NCBI RefSeq assembly: GCF_000190435.1
Contig: NC_015152.1
Span: 936,458-1,000,457, forward strand
Source: Sphaerochaeta globosa str. Buddy
GTDB lineage: Bacteria; Spirochaetota; Spirochaetia; Sphaerochaetales; Sphaerochaetaceae
Length of the DNA stretch: 64,000 bases
Direction: 5' to 3'
Every line of letters begins with the position of its first letter. Position 1 is the stretch's first letter. The notes under the pieces were generated by a model. That model saw nothing but the letters and a program-made list of their open reading frames with translations. It was not told the DNA's origin and did not search any database. Below are positions 16,148 to 23,560 of this stretch, piece by piece. The translations under genes and the position numbers were made by a program.

Positions 16148-17009
16148 GCTTATAGCAAACCAAGCATGGAAAGAACGGAAGACCGTAGTTTTCCTCAGTG
16201 ATTTTGGTACCGGCGATGGAGCTGTCTCTGCCATGCACGGGGTGGCCAACAGCATTTCCAACAGCATTCGGTTGGACGACTTGACCCACGACATCCCTCA
16301 ATTCAACATCTGGGAAGCTTCCTACCGGCTTGCCCAAGCTTTGCCGTATTGGGCTGCCGGTACCGTATTTGTGTGTGTGGTCGACCCCGGGGTGGGTTCA
16401 GACCGCAAGAGTATTGCCGCCCTGACCGAAAGTGGGCATGTGGTGGTGACGCCTGACAACGGGACCCTTACCCATGTTGCCGACCGCATCGGATTGGTGG
16501 AAGTACGTACGATCAACGTGGAGGATAACCGGCTTAGCGGCAGCCAGATGAGTTACACGTTTTTCGGTCGCGATGTCTATGCATATACAGGGGCCCGTCT
16601 TGCTGCCGGACTCATAGAATTTGAGCAACTAGGTCCGATTCTTCCCAAACTGGTCAAGTTGAAGATTGAGCGGGCACGCCTTGAAAGCACGTCCCTCATT
16701 GGTTCCATCGATATTCATGATAGCCGCTACGGTTCGTTGTGGACGAATATCGGCAATGAATTCTTGTCTCAGTTGGGCGTAGACTGGGGCGATCAGCTGC
16801 AAGTGGTGATTACCAAGAACGGAAGAATCGTGTACGGCTACCATCTGCCCCTCTGCAAGGCGTTCACTGATGTGGACAAAGGGGAGCCGTTGATTTATGT
16901 CAACAGCCTGCTTAAGCTTGCAATTGCCGTCAATCAGGGGAGTTTTGCTGCAACCTATCAAATCGGCACGGGTGAAGGGTGGAAAATTACCTTTTCAGTG
17001 GTATCATGA
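16125..17009 (+). CDS. S-adenosyl-L-methionine hydrolase (adenosine-forming), DUF62
   Basis: 294 residues. The family splits SAM with hydroxide into adenosine and methionine, and is related to fluorinase and chlorinase. Seen: FLSDFGTGDG near the N terminus (substrate Asp), VVDPGVGSDRKSIA and TPDNGTL (conserved Asp and Arg of the catalytic set), and TFFGRDVYA, followed by the beta-barrel C-terminal domain. The start overlaps the preceding small gene by 23 bases and lies behind a GGGAG site. An ECF transporter follows after 28 bases, so the enzyme probably works on the same salvage route as the transporter. Confidence 0.9.
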   Translation: MKSRLKNELIANQAWKERKTVVFLSDFGTGDGAVSAMHGVANSISNSIRLDDLTHDIPQFNIWEASYRLAQALPYWAAGTVFVCVVDPGVGSDRKSIAALTESGHVVVTPDNGTLTHVADRIGLVEVRTINVEDNRLSGSQMSYTFFGRDVYAYTGARLAAGLIEFEQLGPILPKLVKLKIERARLESTSLIGSIDIHDSRYGSLWTNIGNEFLSQLGVDWGDQLQVVITKNGRIVYGYHLPLCKAFTDVDKGEPLIYVNSLLKLAIAVNQGSFAATYQIGTGEGWKITFSVVS

Positions 17010-17037
17010 CTAGAGCTTTTTTCAAGGAGGTTTGTTT

Positions 17038-17604
17038 ATGAGTACATCAAAAGGTATGCAGGCGGTAAAAATGGTGGTGATTATCGCCATCGGTGCAGCA
17101 CTCTATGGAGTCGGCGGTCTGATCAGCATCCCGGTGTTTGCCAACACAACCATTAAGCCGGCAATGGCGATTTTGGCTCTGTTTGCCGCAGTTTACGGGC
17201 CTGTCATCGGCTTTCTGGTCGGCTTTCTCGGGCATCTGCTTACTGATTTGTTTGCAGGTTGGGGTGTTTGGCTTACTTGGGTGCTCGGTAGCGGAATCGT
17301 AGGTGCTGCCATCGGCCTGTTCGGAAAAATGAGCAACCATACCATTGATAAGGGAGAGCTTCCCCGGTCTTCGATCGGCTTGTTCATCCTGCTCTCTTTC
17401 TTGGGTAACTTCATCGGCTATATGATCAGCGCCCTGCTTGACTACCTTTTCTTTGCCGAACCCATGGACAAGGTCATCACCCAGCAGTTGATCATCGCCT
17501 TCTCCAATACCATCGTCATCGCAATCCTTGGCACCTTGCTACTCATGCTCGTCGTGAGACGCAATGCAAGCAACAAGAATCTAGCCAAAGACAACGAGGC
17601 ATAA
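17038..17604 (+). CDS. ECF transporter S component, UPF0397 family
   Basis: 188 residues with five to six hydrophobic helices. Seen: the family start AIGAALYGVGGLISIPVF...TTIKPAMAILALFAAVYGP, then GFLVGFLGHLLTDLFAGWGVWLTWVLGSGIVG, typical of UPF0397 S components. S components bind the substrate in the membrane and dock on the shared A-A'-T module, here encoded next door. The substrate of this family is not firmly known to me. AAGGAGG lies eight bases before ATG 17038. Genetic linkage to a SAM hydrolase and cobamide genes suggests a nucleoside- or methionine-related substrate, or a cobamide precursor. Confidence 0.88.
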   Translation: MSTSKGMQAVKMVVIIAIGAALYGVGGLISIPVFANTTIKPAMAILALFAAVYGPVIGFLVGFLGHLLTDLFAGWGVWLTWVLGSGIVGAAIGLFGKMSNHTIDKGELPRSSIGLFILLSFLGNFIGYMISALLDYLFFAEPMDKVITQQLIIAFSNTIVIAILGTLLLMLVVRRNASNKNLAKDNEA

Positions 17605-17617
17605 AAGGAGTACGCAC

Positions 17618-17632
17618 GGGCTCTTATAGCCC
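17618..17632 (+). promoter_or_regulatory. Hairpin between ribosome site and start of ecfAAT
   Basis: AAGGAG at 17605-17610 is the only good ribosome site, but ATG 17644 is 33 bases further on. Between them GGGCT-CTTAT-AGCCC forms a 5-bp stem, which would bring site and start closer. The frame is open from 17605 with no other start codon. Confidence 0.4.
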
Positions 17633-17643
17633 CGGGTGCATGC

Positions 17644-20277
17644 ATGCAAGAAGATCTCATCACGTTCAACGACTTCAGCTTTACCTATCAAGCCCAGACG
17701 GAAGCCACGCTCAAGCATATCAATCTCAGCATTAGGAAAGGTGAGAAAATACTGATAGCTGGTCCGTCGGGCAGTGGGAAAAGCACGCTTGGTTATTGTA
17801 TAAATGCCCTCATTCCCCACGCCTTCGGTGGGACTATGGAAGGCAGTGTCACGGTGTGCGGCTTGGATATCCAAAGCTCGGATATCTATGCGGTCAACCA
17901 GAAAGTCGGGACGGTGATGCAGGATACCGATGCACAATTTGTTGCCTTGAGCACCGCCGAGGATATTGCCTTTTCTCTGGAAAACCAGTGCATGGGGCAG
18001 CAAAGTATGCAAACCTTGGTCAGGAATATGGCACGTGTTGTCGATATGGAGGATTTCCTCACCCATAGTCCGCAGGATTTGTCCGGTGGACAGAAACAAC
18101 GTGTTTCGCTTGCCGGTGTTTTGGTGGACGATGTTCAGGTGCTGCTCTTTGACGAGCCGCTGGCCAACCTTGATCCTGAAACCGGCAGGGTTGCCATTTC
18201 CTTGATCGACGAGCTCCATAGGACAACTGATACGACGATTATCATCATCGAACATCGCCTCGAGGATGTGCTTTCCTGCCCAGTCGATAGGATATTGGTG
18301 ATGCAGGAGGGCAGCCTCGTTGTTGATGCCGCTCCAGGGAAGCTGCTCAGTTCGGCACTCCTTCCTTCCATGGGCATCCGCGATCCTCTGTATCTGGCTG
18401 CTTTGCGGTTGGCCGGCTGTGACATTGCCTCCCTTGGTGATGCAAGCCGTCTCGATGCAATGACCGTGGAGAGCTGTGCACCCAACCTTGCGTCTTGGTA
18501 TACGAAAAGCCGCAAGGAACACCGGTCGTTGACCCGTCCCGTCCAGTTGGAGATCAAGGACCTTTGTTACTCCTACGATGGCATCAAGGGTGCCTTGCAA
18601 TCGATGAATGCAACCCTGCATCAGGGAGAAATGGTAAGCATCCTTGGAAGTAACGGGGCAGGGAAGTCGACCCTCGCCCAACTTCTGATGGGAGTGCTGA
18701 GGCAGGATAGTGGGGATATTCTGTTTGAAGGCCAGCTGCTCAACGACTATTCGTCCAGCCAACGCTCCTCGATGATCGGGTTTGTGATGCAGAATCCCAA
18801 TCATATGATCAGCTGCGATTTGGTCTACGATGAGGTGGCGTTTGCCCTGCGCCAACGCGGTTACCGTGAACAGGATATACACGATCGGGTGATGGATGTG
18901 CTTGGCCTGTGTGCCTTGCGCCCCTTCCATCATTGGCCGATCTCGGCTCTCAGCTATGGGCAGAAGAAACGGGTAACCATAGCATCCATTCTAGTCACCC
19001 AGCCCAAGCTGCTTATTCTTGATGAGCCGACCAGCGGACAGGATTATGTACGCTATACCGCCTTGATGGAGTTTTTGAGTCATCTCAATCGTACCATCGG
19101 CCTTACGATTGTGTTCATAACGCACGACATGCATCTGGCTCTGGAGTATACCCAGCGTTCCCTGGTTTTGCATGAGGGTTCGCTTCTATGCGACAAGAGC
19201 ACCGCGGAAGTCTTCAGCGATGAAGCACTCCTGGCTACAGCAAATCTGAAGGTTACCAGCCTCTACACCCTTGCCAAGCGGTGTGGCATTGACGATATCC
19301 CCTCGTTCATCGATACGTTTGTGCAAGCCGAGGCAATGGGACGGAGTGTGGTTACCGATGTCGCCCAGATTCCTTGGAAACCCCTGACTCCGCTTGCGTC
19401 TGTTCAGAAGGAGAAACCAAAGAAACGAGTGCAAAAGGGGGGACGAAAGTTTGGATTCACCCTCTCCTACGAAAGTACCGATTCTTTGTTGCATCCTCTC
19501 AATGGAGTGACAAAACTGGGAGTGTTCCTGCTGTGGATCATCTTTAGCCTCACCACCTTCGATCTACGGTTTTTAGTCTTTGGCACTGCCTGTTCCTTTA
19601 CGCTTTTGCTCGCTTCCAAAATTCCGCTACGCAAATTCAAACCCTATATTTTGGGTATGTGCACCATCATTGCCCTGAATGCCCTCTTTATCTACCTCTT
19701 CTCTCCCGACCAAGGAACCCGCTATCTCGGGACCAGGACGGTAGTTTTCGGTTCTGAAAGTGCGCGGTATGCCCTGACTGAGGAGACACTGTTCTACTTG
19801 TTGGTGGTCTGCCTCAAGTATTTCTCACTCTTTCCCATGGCGCTTCTGTTCGTCAGCATCACCCATCCTTCTGAATTTGCCTCTTCGCTCAATCGTCTGG
19901 GGCTTTCCTACAGGATCAGTTATGCAGTAGGACTTGCCCTTCGCTACCTGCCGGAGGTCACCTCCAGCTATCTGCATATTCTTCACGCCCAGATGGCGCG
20001 TGGGGTGGATATCTCTAAAGCAGTCTCCTTGGGTAAGCGAATTGCATCGGTAAGCAGGATTCTTGCCCCGTTGGTACTCTCCAGCCTCGACCGTATAGAG
20101 GTGATAACCAATGCCATGATCCTCAGGGGTTTTGGACGTATGGAGAGGCGAACCTGGTATATGAGTCGTTGCCTGAAGGCACGAGATTATGTCGCCCTTG
20201 GACTGGCTGTGCTTCTGGTGACTGTGAGTCTTTGGGTGCGGTTAGGAACGAAAGTCATGTTTTGGTATCCTTTCTAG
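17644..20277 (+). CDS. Fused ECF energy-coupling module EcfA-EcfA'-EcfT
   Basis: 877 residues combining three normally separate subunits. Residues ~1-270: first ABC ATPase, with Walker A GPSGSGKST (40-48), signature LSGGQKQR, Walker B VLLFDEPLANLDP, and switch His in IIEHR. Residues ~300-560: second ATPase, with Walker A GSNGAGKST (~333-341), signature LSYGQKKR (Tyr in place of the usual Gly), Walker B LLILDEPTSGQD, and switch ITHD. After a basic linker, residues ~608-877 form the membrane subunit EcfT, with coupling motifs AQMARGVD and ILRGFGR. It powers the adjacent S component and maybe others. Its length equals the sum of the parts and no frameshift is visible. Confidence 0.93.
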   Translation: MQEDLITFNDFSFTYQAQTEATLKHINLSIRKGEKILIAGPSGSGKSTLGYCINALIPHAFGGTMEGSVTVCGLDIQSSDIYAVNQKVGTVMQDTDAQFVALSTAEDIAFSLENQCMGQQSMQTLVRNMARVVDMEDFLTHSPQDLSGGQKQRVSLAGVLVDDVQVLLFDEPLANLDPETGRVAISLIDELHRTTDTTIIIIEHRLEDVLSCPVDRILVMQEGSLVVDAAPGKLLSSALLPSMGIRDPLYLAALRLAGCDIASLGDASRLDAMTVESCAPNLASWYTKSRKEHRSLTRPVQLEIKDLCYSYDGIKGALQSMNATLHQGEMVSILGSNGAGKSTLAQLLMGVLRQDSGDILFEGQLLNDYSSSQRSSMIGFVMQNPNHMISCDLVYDEVAFALRQRGYREQDIHDRVMDVLGLCALRPFHHWPISALSYGQKKRVTIASILVTQPKLLILDEPTSGQDYVRYTALMEFLSHLNRTIGLTIVFITHDMHLALEYTQRSLVLHEGSLLCDKSTAEVFSDEALLATANLKVTSLYTLAKRCGIDDIPSFIDTFVQAEAMGRSVVTDVAQIPWKPLTPLASVQKEKPKKRVQKGGRKFGFTLSYESTDSLLHPLNGVTKLGVFLLWIIFSLTTFDLRFLVFGTACSFTLLLASKIPLRKFKPYILGMCTIIALNALFIYLFSPDQGTRYLGTRTVVFGSESARYALTEETLFYLLVVCLKYFSLFPMALLFVSITHPSEFASSLNRLGLSYRISYAVGLALRYLPEVTSSYLHILHAQMARGVDISKAVSLGKRIASVSRILAPLVLSSLDRIEVITNAMILRGFGRMERRTWYMSRCLKARDYVALGLAVLLVTVSLWVRLGTKVMFWYPF

Positions 20278-20396
20278 GACAAAGAGACACTAATAATGCA
20301 AAAAGTGTGGTAGAGAGCTTGACAGATGGCCGGGTTATCCCCATCTTATATTGAATAAAAATCCAAGGGTCGAAGTTTGACTTTTGCAGGAGGCAT

Positions 20397-20759
20397 ATGG
20401 TGTCCGATACGTTTGTACTAGAGATGGAAGAGCAGCTTATTGCCATGAGAAAGGAATTGCTGGACAAGTTGACCGAAGACAACAGTGACTTTCGGGAGAT
20501 GGTCAATGCCATGGGTATTAAGGACAGCATCGATGTTGCAGCGGATGATATAGCCTTCAAGAAGATGGAAGCAATCAACAAGCATGAGGCAAACCGCCTG
20601 CGCTCGATTGAGAATGCTCTGGCCCGAATTCATAACGGCAAGTACGGCCATTGCTTGAAATGTTTGAAAAAGATTCCTGAAGAGCGCCTGCGGGCAATTC
20701 CCTATGCAGTATTGTGCGTAGATTGCAAGAATGCCGAGGAAGTACCAGGAAGACGATAA
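20397..20759 (+). CDS. DksA/TraR-family zinc-finger protein
   Basis: 120 residues. DksA binds RNA polymerase through its secondary channel and, with ppGpp, adjusts rRNA and amino-acid promoters. Seen: a coiled-coil body (residues ~5-85) with the tip sequence DSIDVA, which fits the DxxDxA motif needed for activity, and a four-cysteine zinc finger (CLKC...CVDC) at about residues 82-110. The usual long N-terminal part of E. coli DksA is shortened. The start at 20397 has AGGAGG upstream. It is monocistronic between the ECF operon and a strong terminator. Confidence 0.88.
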   Translation: MVSDTFVLEMEEQLIAMRKELLDKLTEDNSDFREMVNAMGIKDSIDVAADDIAFKKMEAINKHEANRLRSIENALARIHNGKYGHCLKCLKKIPEERLRAIPYAVLCVDCKNAEEVPGRR

Positions 20760-20774
20760 AGCTCGCTTTAGCAT

Positions 20775-20826
20775 AAAAAAGAACAGAAGGAAATCCAAAT
20801 GCTGGGCAACCTTCTGTTCTTTTTTT
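20775..20826 (+). terminator. Terminator after the DksA-like gene
   Basis: An A-run plus GAACAGAAGG pairs with CCTTCTGTTC plus a T7 run around a 19-base loop. The stem is symmetrical, so it can also stop the convergent MBL operon on the minus strand. Confidence 0.88.
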
Positions 20827-20837
20827 GTCTGAGAATG

Positions 20838-21485
20838 TTAGAGATAGGGATTGTGTTGCTCGCGTGCTATGGTGCTTGCAGGCCCGTGACCGGGAAGTAT
20901 CTGGACTTCCTCGGGGAGCTTCAGCAAGCGCTGGCAGCTTTCAACGATACGTGAATAGGATCCACCTTGTAGGTCAGTGCGGCCGATGCTTCCGGCGAAC
21001 AAGGTATCGCCGGTGAACATGAACTGACCCTCTTCATGGTAAAAACAAAGGCCTCCAGGGGTATGTCCGGGAGTTACCAATACGCTCAGGTGGCTGTCTT
21101 GCAGAAGCTGTCCATCATGTAAAAAGGCGGTAGGTTGGGGAAGATTGCTCAGCTCTTCTTCATATTTGTCCCAAAAACTCTTGTCGAAACATACTTGTTT
21201 GAGGTTGTCGTATCCGTCTGGACCCAAGTAGAGGGAATCCTCTTCGCTGACCAGTATTTCCAGCTCCGGCCAATGGTTTTTCAAAGCGCCGAGTGCAGTG
21301 ATATGGTCCCAATGGGTATGGGTCAGAAGGATGGCGACCGGTGTGACGTTACGCTTCTCGATGCGGCGGATGATGGCGCTCTCGTCACTACCCGGATCGA
21401 TGATCCAGGCGCTTGAGGTCTCCTCATCGCCCAAAATATAGCAGTTCGTCTGGTAAGGTCCCACCACAAGTCGTTCGACAAACAT
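20838..21485 (-). CDS. MBL-fold metallohydrolase (glyoxalase II-like)
   Basis: 215 residues, no signal peptide. Seen: the metal motif THTHWDH, the third-His segment TPGHTPGG, GDTLFAGSIGRTD with the bridging Asp, and LPGHGP near the C terminus. This is the YcbL/GloB2 subgroup of glyoxalase II-like enzymes, which hydrolyse S-D-lactoylglutathione or other thioesters; in an anaerobe without obvious glutathione use the substrate is open. It lies 3 bases after the DbpA-domain gene, with AAGGAG before its ATG, so the two are co-transcribed. Confidence 0.9.
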   Translation of the reverse strand: MFVERLVVGPYQTNCYILGDEETSSAWIIDPGSDESAIIRRIEKRNVTPVAILLTHTHWDHITALGALKNHWPELEILVSEEDSLYLGPDGYDNLKQVCFDKSFWDKYEEELSNLPQPTAFLHDGQLLQDSHLSVLVTPGHTPGGLCFYHEEGQFMFTGDTLFAGSIGRTDLQGGSYSRIVESCQRLLKLPEEVQILPGHGPASTIAREQHNPYL

Positions 21486-21488
21486 CCT

Positions 21489-22061
21489 TTACTCCTTGTT
21501 GGAATAGCTCACTGCGGCTGTTCTGCCTTTGATGTCCATTCCATTGAGCTTGACGATGGCTTTCTCGCAGTTCTCCTCGCTCATGCTGATGAAGGAGTAC
21601 TTGTCGTGAATGCGGATGCTGTAAATGTCATCACGGGTGATTTCAAGTTCAGTTTGCAGCAGTTGGCTCAACTCTTTTGCATACAGGCGCTTCATCTTGC
21701 CGATGTTCAGGTACAGGGTTCGTGCGCCTTCGGGCAGGGCTTTCTCTTCCCTGACTTTTTCCTGGGGCTTTGCCTGTGGTTCCTCGGCCTTGGAAGGGGC
21801 TTTGCTCTCGCGCTTTACTTTTGCCGGTCTCGCCGTTTCTCGGCTGTTGGCCCTTCTGGGATTGTTAGCCTGCAGGATTTCCCTCAAGAGGTAGGCCATG
21901 AAATAGCCGCGCAGGGTGAAGGGTACGTTTTTCTTGATCAGCCTCTTCAGTCTTTCCAATTCATCGGGACTGGCGTCGGCCTTGACCTTTGCTGCCAGCA
22001 GTTGGATAGTGCCGGTCAACAGGTCTTCTTCGTTCGGGGTGCTCTTGTTTTCATTGTCCAT
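21489..22061 (-). CDS. Stand-alone DbpA-type RNA-binding domain protein
   Basis: 190 residues. N-terminal helical part (residues ~10-60), a low-complexity basic/acidic linker rich in Lys, Glu, Ala and Pro (~65-110), and a C-terminal DbpA RNA-binding domain (from RTLYLNIGKMKRLYAKEL to AVSYSNKE). In DbpA this RRM-like domain docks the helicase on 23S rRNA; here no helicase is attached. A separate DEAD-box helicase with its own such domain lies at 52534-54402. Start 22061 has AAGGAG eight bases upstream; the frame continues upstream to 22355 but with no ribosome site and unlikely composition. A ribosome-assembly or RNA-chaperone role is likely. Confidence 0.82.
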   Translation of the reverse strand: MDNENKSTPNEEDLLTGTIQLLAAKVKADASPDELERLKRLIKKNVPFTLRGYFMAYLLREILQANNPRRANSRETARPAKVKRESKAPSKAEEPQAKPQEKVREEKALPEGARTLYLNIGKMKRLYAKELSQLLQTELEITRDDIYSIRIHDKYSFISMSEENCEKAIVKLNGMDIKGRTAAVSYSNKE

Positions 22062-22369
22062 GAGCAATTCTCCTTGATAGTGATTTGCCTCGCTTTGGAT
22101 GCCAGCGGCGGGCATTTTGTTTCCTGGATACGTAGCTGCACCTCTGCCTCTTTTTGCCGGCCGCGGCAGGGAAGAGGGAAGGAAGGGCGAACTGTCTCCT
22201 TCGCCACCTGCAAGAAACAGGCGGATGACGAAAGTAAGCGGATACCGCAAGGCGGTCACACTCAAAGGTAGGAAGGTGCATGCTGGCACATACACGGGCT
22301 TCCTCCAGCCCTGTCTGCGGGAGAACCATACTATGCATGAGGTAAAGGTCCCCATCCCACGGGCAGTTT
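22062..22369 (-). promoter_or_regulatory. Long structured 5' leader of the DbpA-domain operon
   Basis: This is most of the 416-base stretch (22062-22477) without a gene. From the predicted start near 22369 to ATG 22061 there are about 308 untranslated bases, GC-rich and able to form several hairpins (for example GGCGAA with TTCGCC around GGAGACAG, and a CGCCTTGCGG region). No known riboswitch, RNase P, SRP or tmRNA core was recognised. One 11-base stretch, GAGACAGTTCG, equals a conserved segment of domain V of 23S rRNA near the DbpA target. This may be chance or mimicry. Confidence 0.45.
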
Positions 22370-22375
22370 GTCCTC

Positions 22376-22405
22376 AGAATACTCAACCTCTTCCGGCTTT
22401 GTCAA
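22376..22405 (-). promoter_or_regulatory. Promoter of the DbpA-domain/MBL operon
   Basis: TTGACA (22405-22400), 18-base spacer, TATTCT (22381-22376). Five of six bases or better in both boxes; it sets the start about 308 bases ahead of the first ATG. Confidence 0.65.
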
Positions 22406-22441
22406 GGAACGAAAGAATGCGGTTGCTCTTCCTTTCTCTCT

Positions 22442-22471
22442 TTGCGTATAAGGCCCTAGCTGTGGTACTAT
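22442..22471 (+). promoter_or_regulatory. Promoter of the coiled-coil/mltG operon, leaderless type
   Basis: TTGCGT (22442-22447), 18-base spacer ending TGG, TACTAT (22466-22471; extended -10), 6 bases, ATG 22478. No ribosome binding site. Confidence 0.6.
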
Positions 22472-22477
22472 CGGAAT

Positions 22478-23560
22478 ATGGGTAATTTGCAGGCGGACAT
22501 TCAGCAAAAGCAGAAGGAGATAGAGCAACATTTTAGTGATGTGTTCTCACTTTATGCCGATTTAGGCAGGAGCGTAGCGCTTGTTCAGCAGATTTCCAGC
22601 CTAAGGTATGCCGTCAACGAGTATGCAAAATTCTGTTCAGAGCTGGAACGCTATGAGAGTGCAAAACATTCCTACGAACAGCTTTTAGGATACATCAGCC
22701 AGATCGAGGACCGTTCAAGGAAGATCAAGGAGATTGAAAAGGACATTCGTTTGCTTGAGAAACCGTTCGCAAGCGTGTATGCCCAACTCGGGGCGATAGC
22801 CTATGAAGCCTACATCTCCCAGACGCTTAGGGAGCATGTCAGACAAGCTTGTTTCCCGTTCTTTGAGGACCATGCAAAGAAAACCCGGAAACTGGAAAAC
22901 CGCAAACAAGTACATACCGGGTTTGTTGGTCGTCAAATCATCAACGTGCAACTGGATTTGCAGCGCAAAGTTCTACCGGGCTTGCTGGTTAAAGCAGGCC
23001 AGCATTTGGTGGCCATCGAATGTGAGAGAGATCTTCCCGTTATACACAGACAATCGTTGCTGGATGAGCTACAGCATCTGAAAGAGCGGCAGCAGGAGCT
23101 GGGCCAGGAGCTGGAGCTCCACCATAGTGCCATGGCAAAGCTGCAGTCTCAGGAGGTGCAAAGCCCCAAGGCCCGCCTGGAAGAACGGGCAAGTGAGATG
23201 AAATCGGCCCAGAAAGCTGCTGAGAAGGCGGCCTCGGTGTATGGAAAGGCCTTGTATGAGACACTGCCAGAGGATGTGCATGCCGATCAAATCGGTCAAA
23301 AAGCAATCCTATTGATGGACCAGATAACGTTGCATCGCAAGCGGACCAAGAGTCTGCAACGCGAAATCAAGCAACTGGAGAACCTGATTCAGGTGCAGGA
23401 GCTACAGGCTCAGATTGAGTTGGAAAACCAGAAGATTGAATTGCTTCGTTCACAAATTGATACCTGCAATCGGCAGATCAGCCAAATTGCAGCCTCCATT
23501 GACGGGAAGCATAAACGCATTGCAACCTTGCTTCCCCCCGCACAACTAACCGATGGCTGA
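22478..23560 (+). CDS. Cytoplasmic coiled-coil protein, function unknown
   Basis: 360 residues, not recognised. Heptad-rich helices dominate: residues ~1-100, ~185-250 and ~285-345 are strings of Glu, Lys, Gln and Leu typical of long coiled coils. Between them lies a more globular segment (~100-180, including AQLGAIAYEAYISQTLREHV and GQHLVAIECERDLP). There is no signal peptide or membrane helix. Its end overlaps the mltG start by 8 bases, so the two are translated together; a role in cell-wall elongation or division is a reasonable guess. The start follows a leaderless promoter, and ATG 22478 is the first codon of the frame behind it. Confidence 0.75.
   Translation: MGNLQADIQQKQKEIEQHFSDVFSLYADLGRSVALVQQISSLRYAVNEYAKFCSELERYESAKHSYEQLLGYISQIEDRSRKIKEIEKDIRLLEKPFASVYAQLGAIAYEAYISQTLREHVRQACFPFFEDHAKKTRKLENRKQVHTGFVGRQIINVQLDLQRKVLPGLLVKAGQHLVAIECERDLPVIHRQSLLDELQHLKERQQELGQELELHHSAMAKLQSQEVQSPKARLEERASEMKSAQKAAEKAASVYGKALYETLPEDVHADQIGQKAILLMDQITLHRKRTKSLQREIKQLENLIQVQELQAQIELENQKIELLRSQIDTCNRQISQIAASIDGKHKRIATLLPPAQLTDG

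Noticed and set aside
17581-18933. 450-codon open frame opposite the ECF fusion
   Set aside because: The plus-strand frame has all ABC motifs; the antisense frame is a by-product of its codon bias.
22062-22477. RNase P, SRP RNA or tmRNA gene in the GC-rich stretch
   Set aside because: None of the conserved cores (GAGGAAAGTCC, the SRP GGAAG-type loop with its partner, or the tmRNA tRNA-like ends) was found; treated as an mRNA leader.
22099-22485. Open frames on both strands in the 22 kb non-coding stretch
   Set aside because: No ribosome sites, no family match and unlikely composition; they overlap promoters on both strands.
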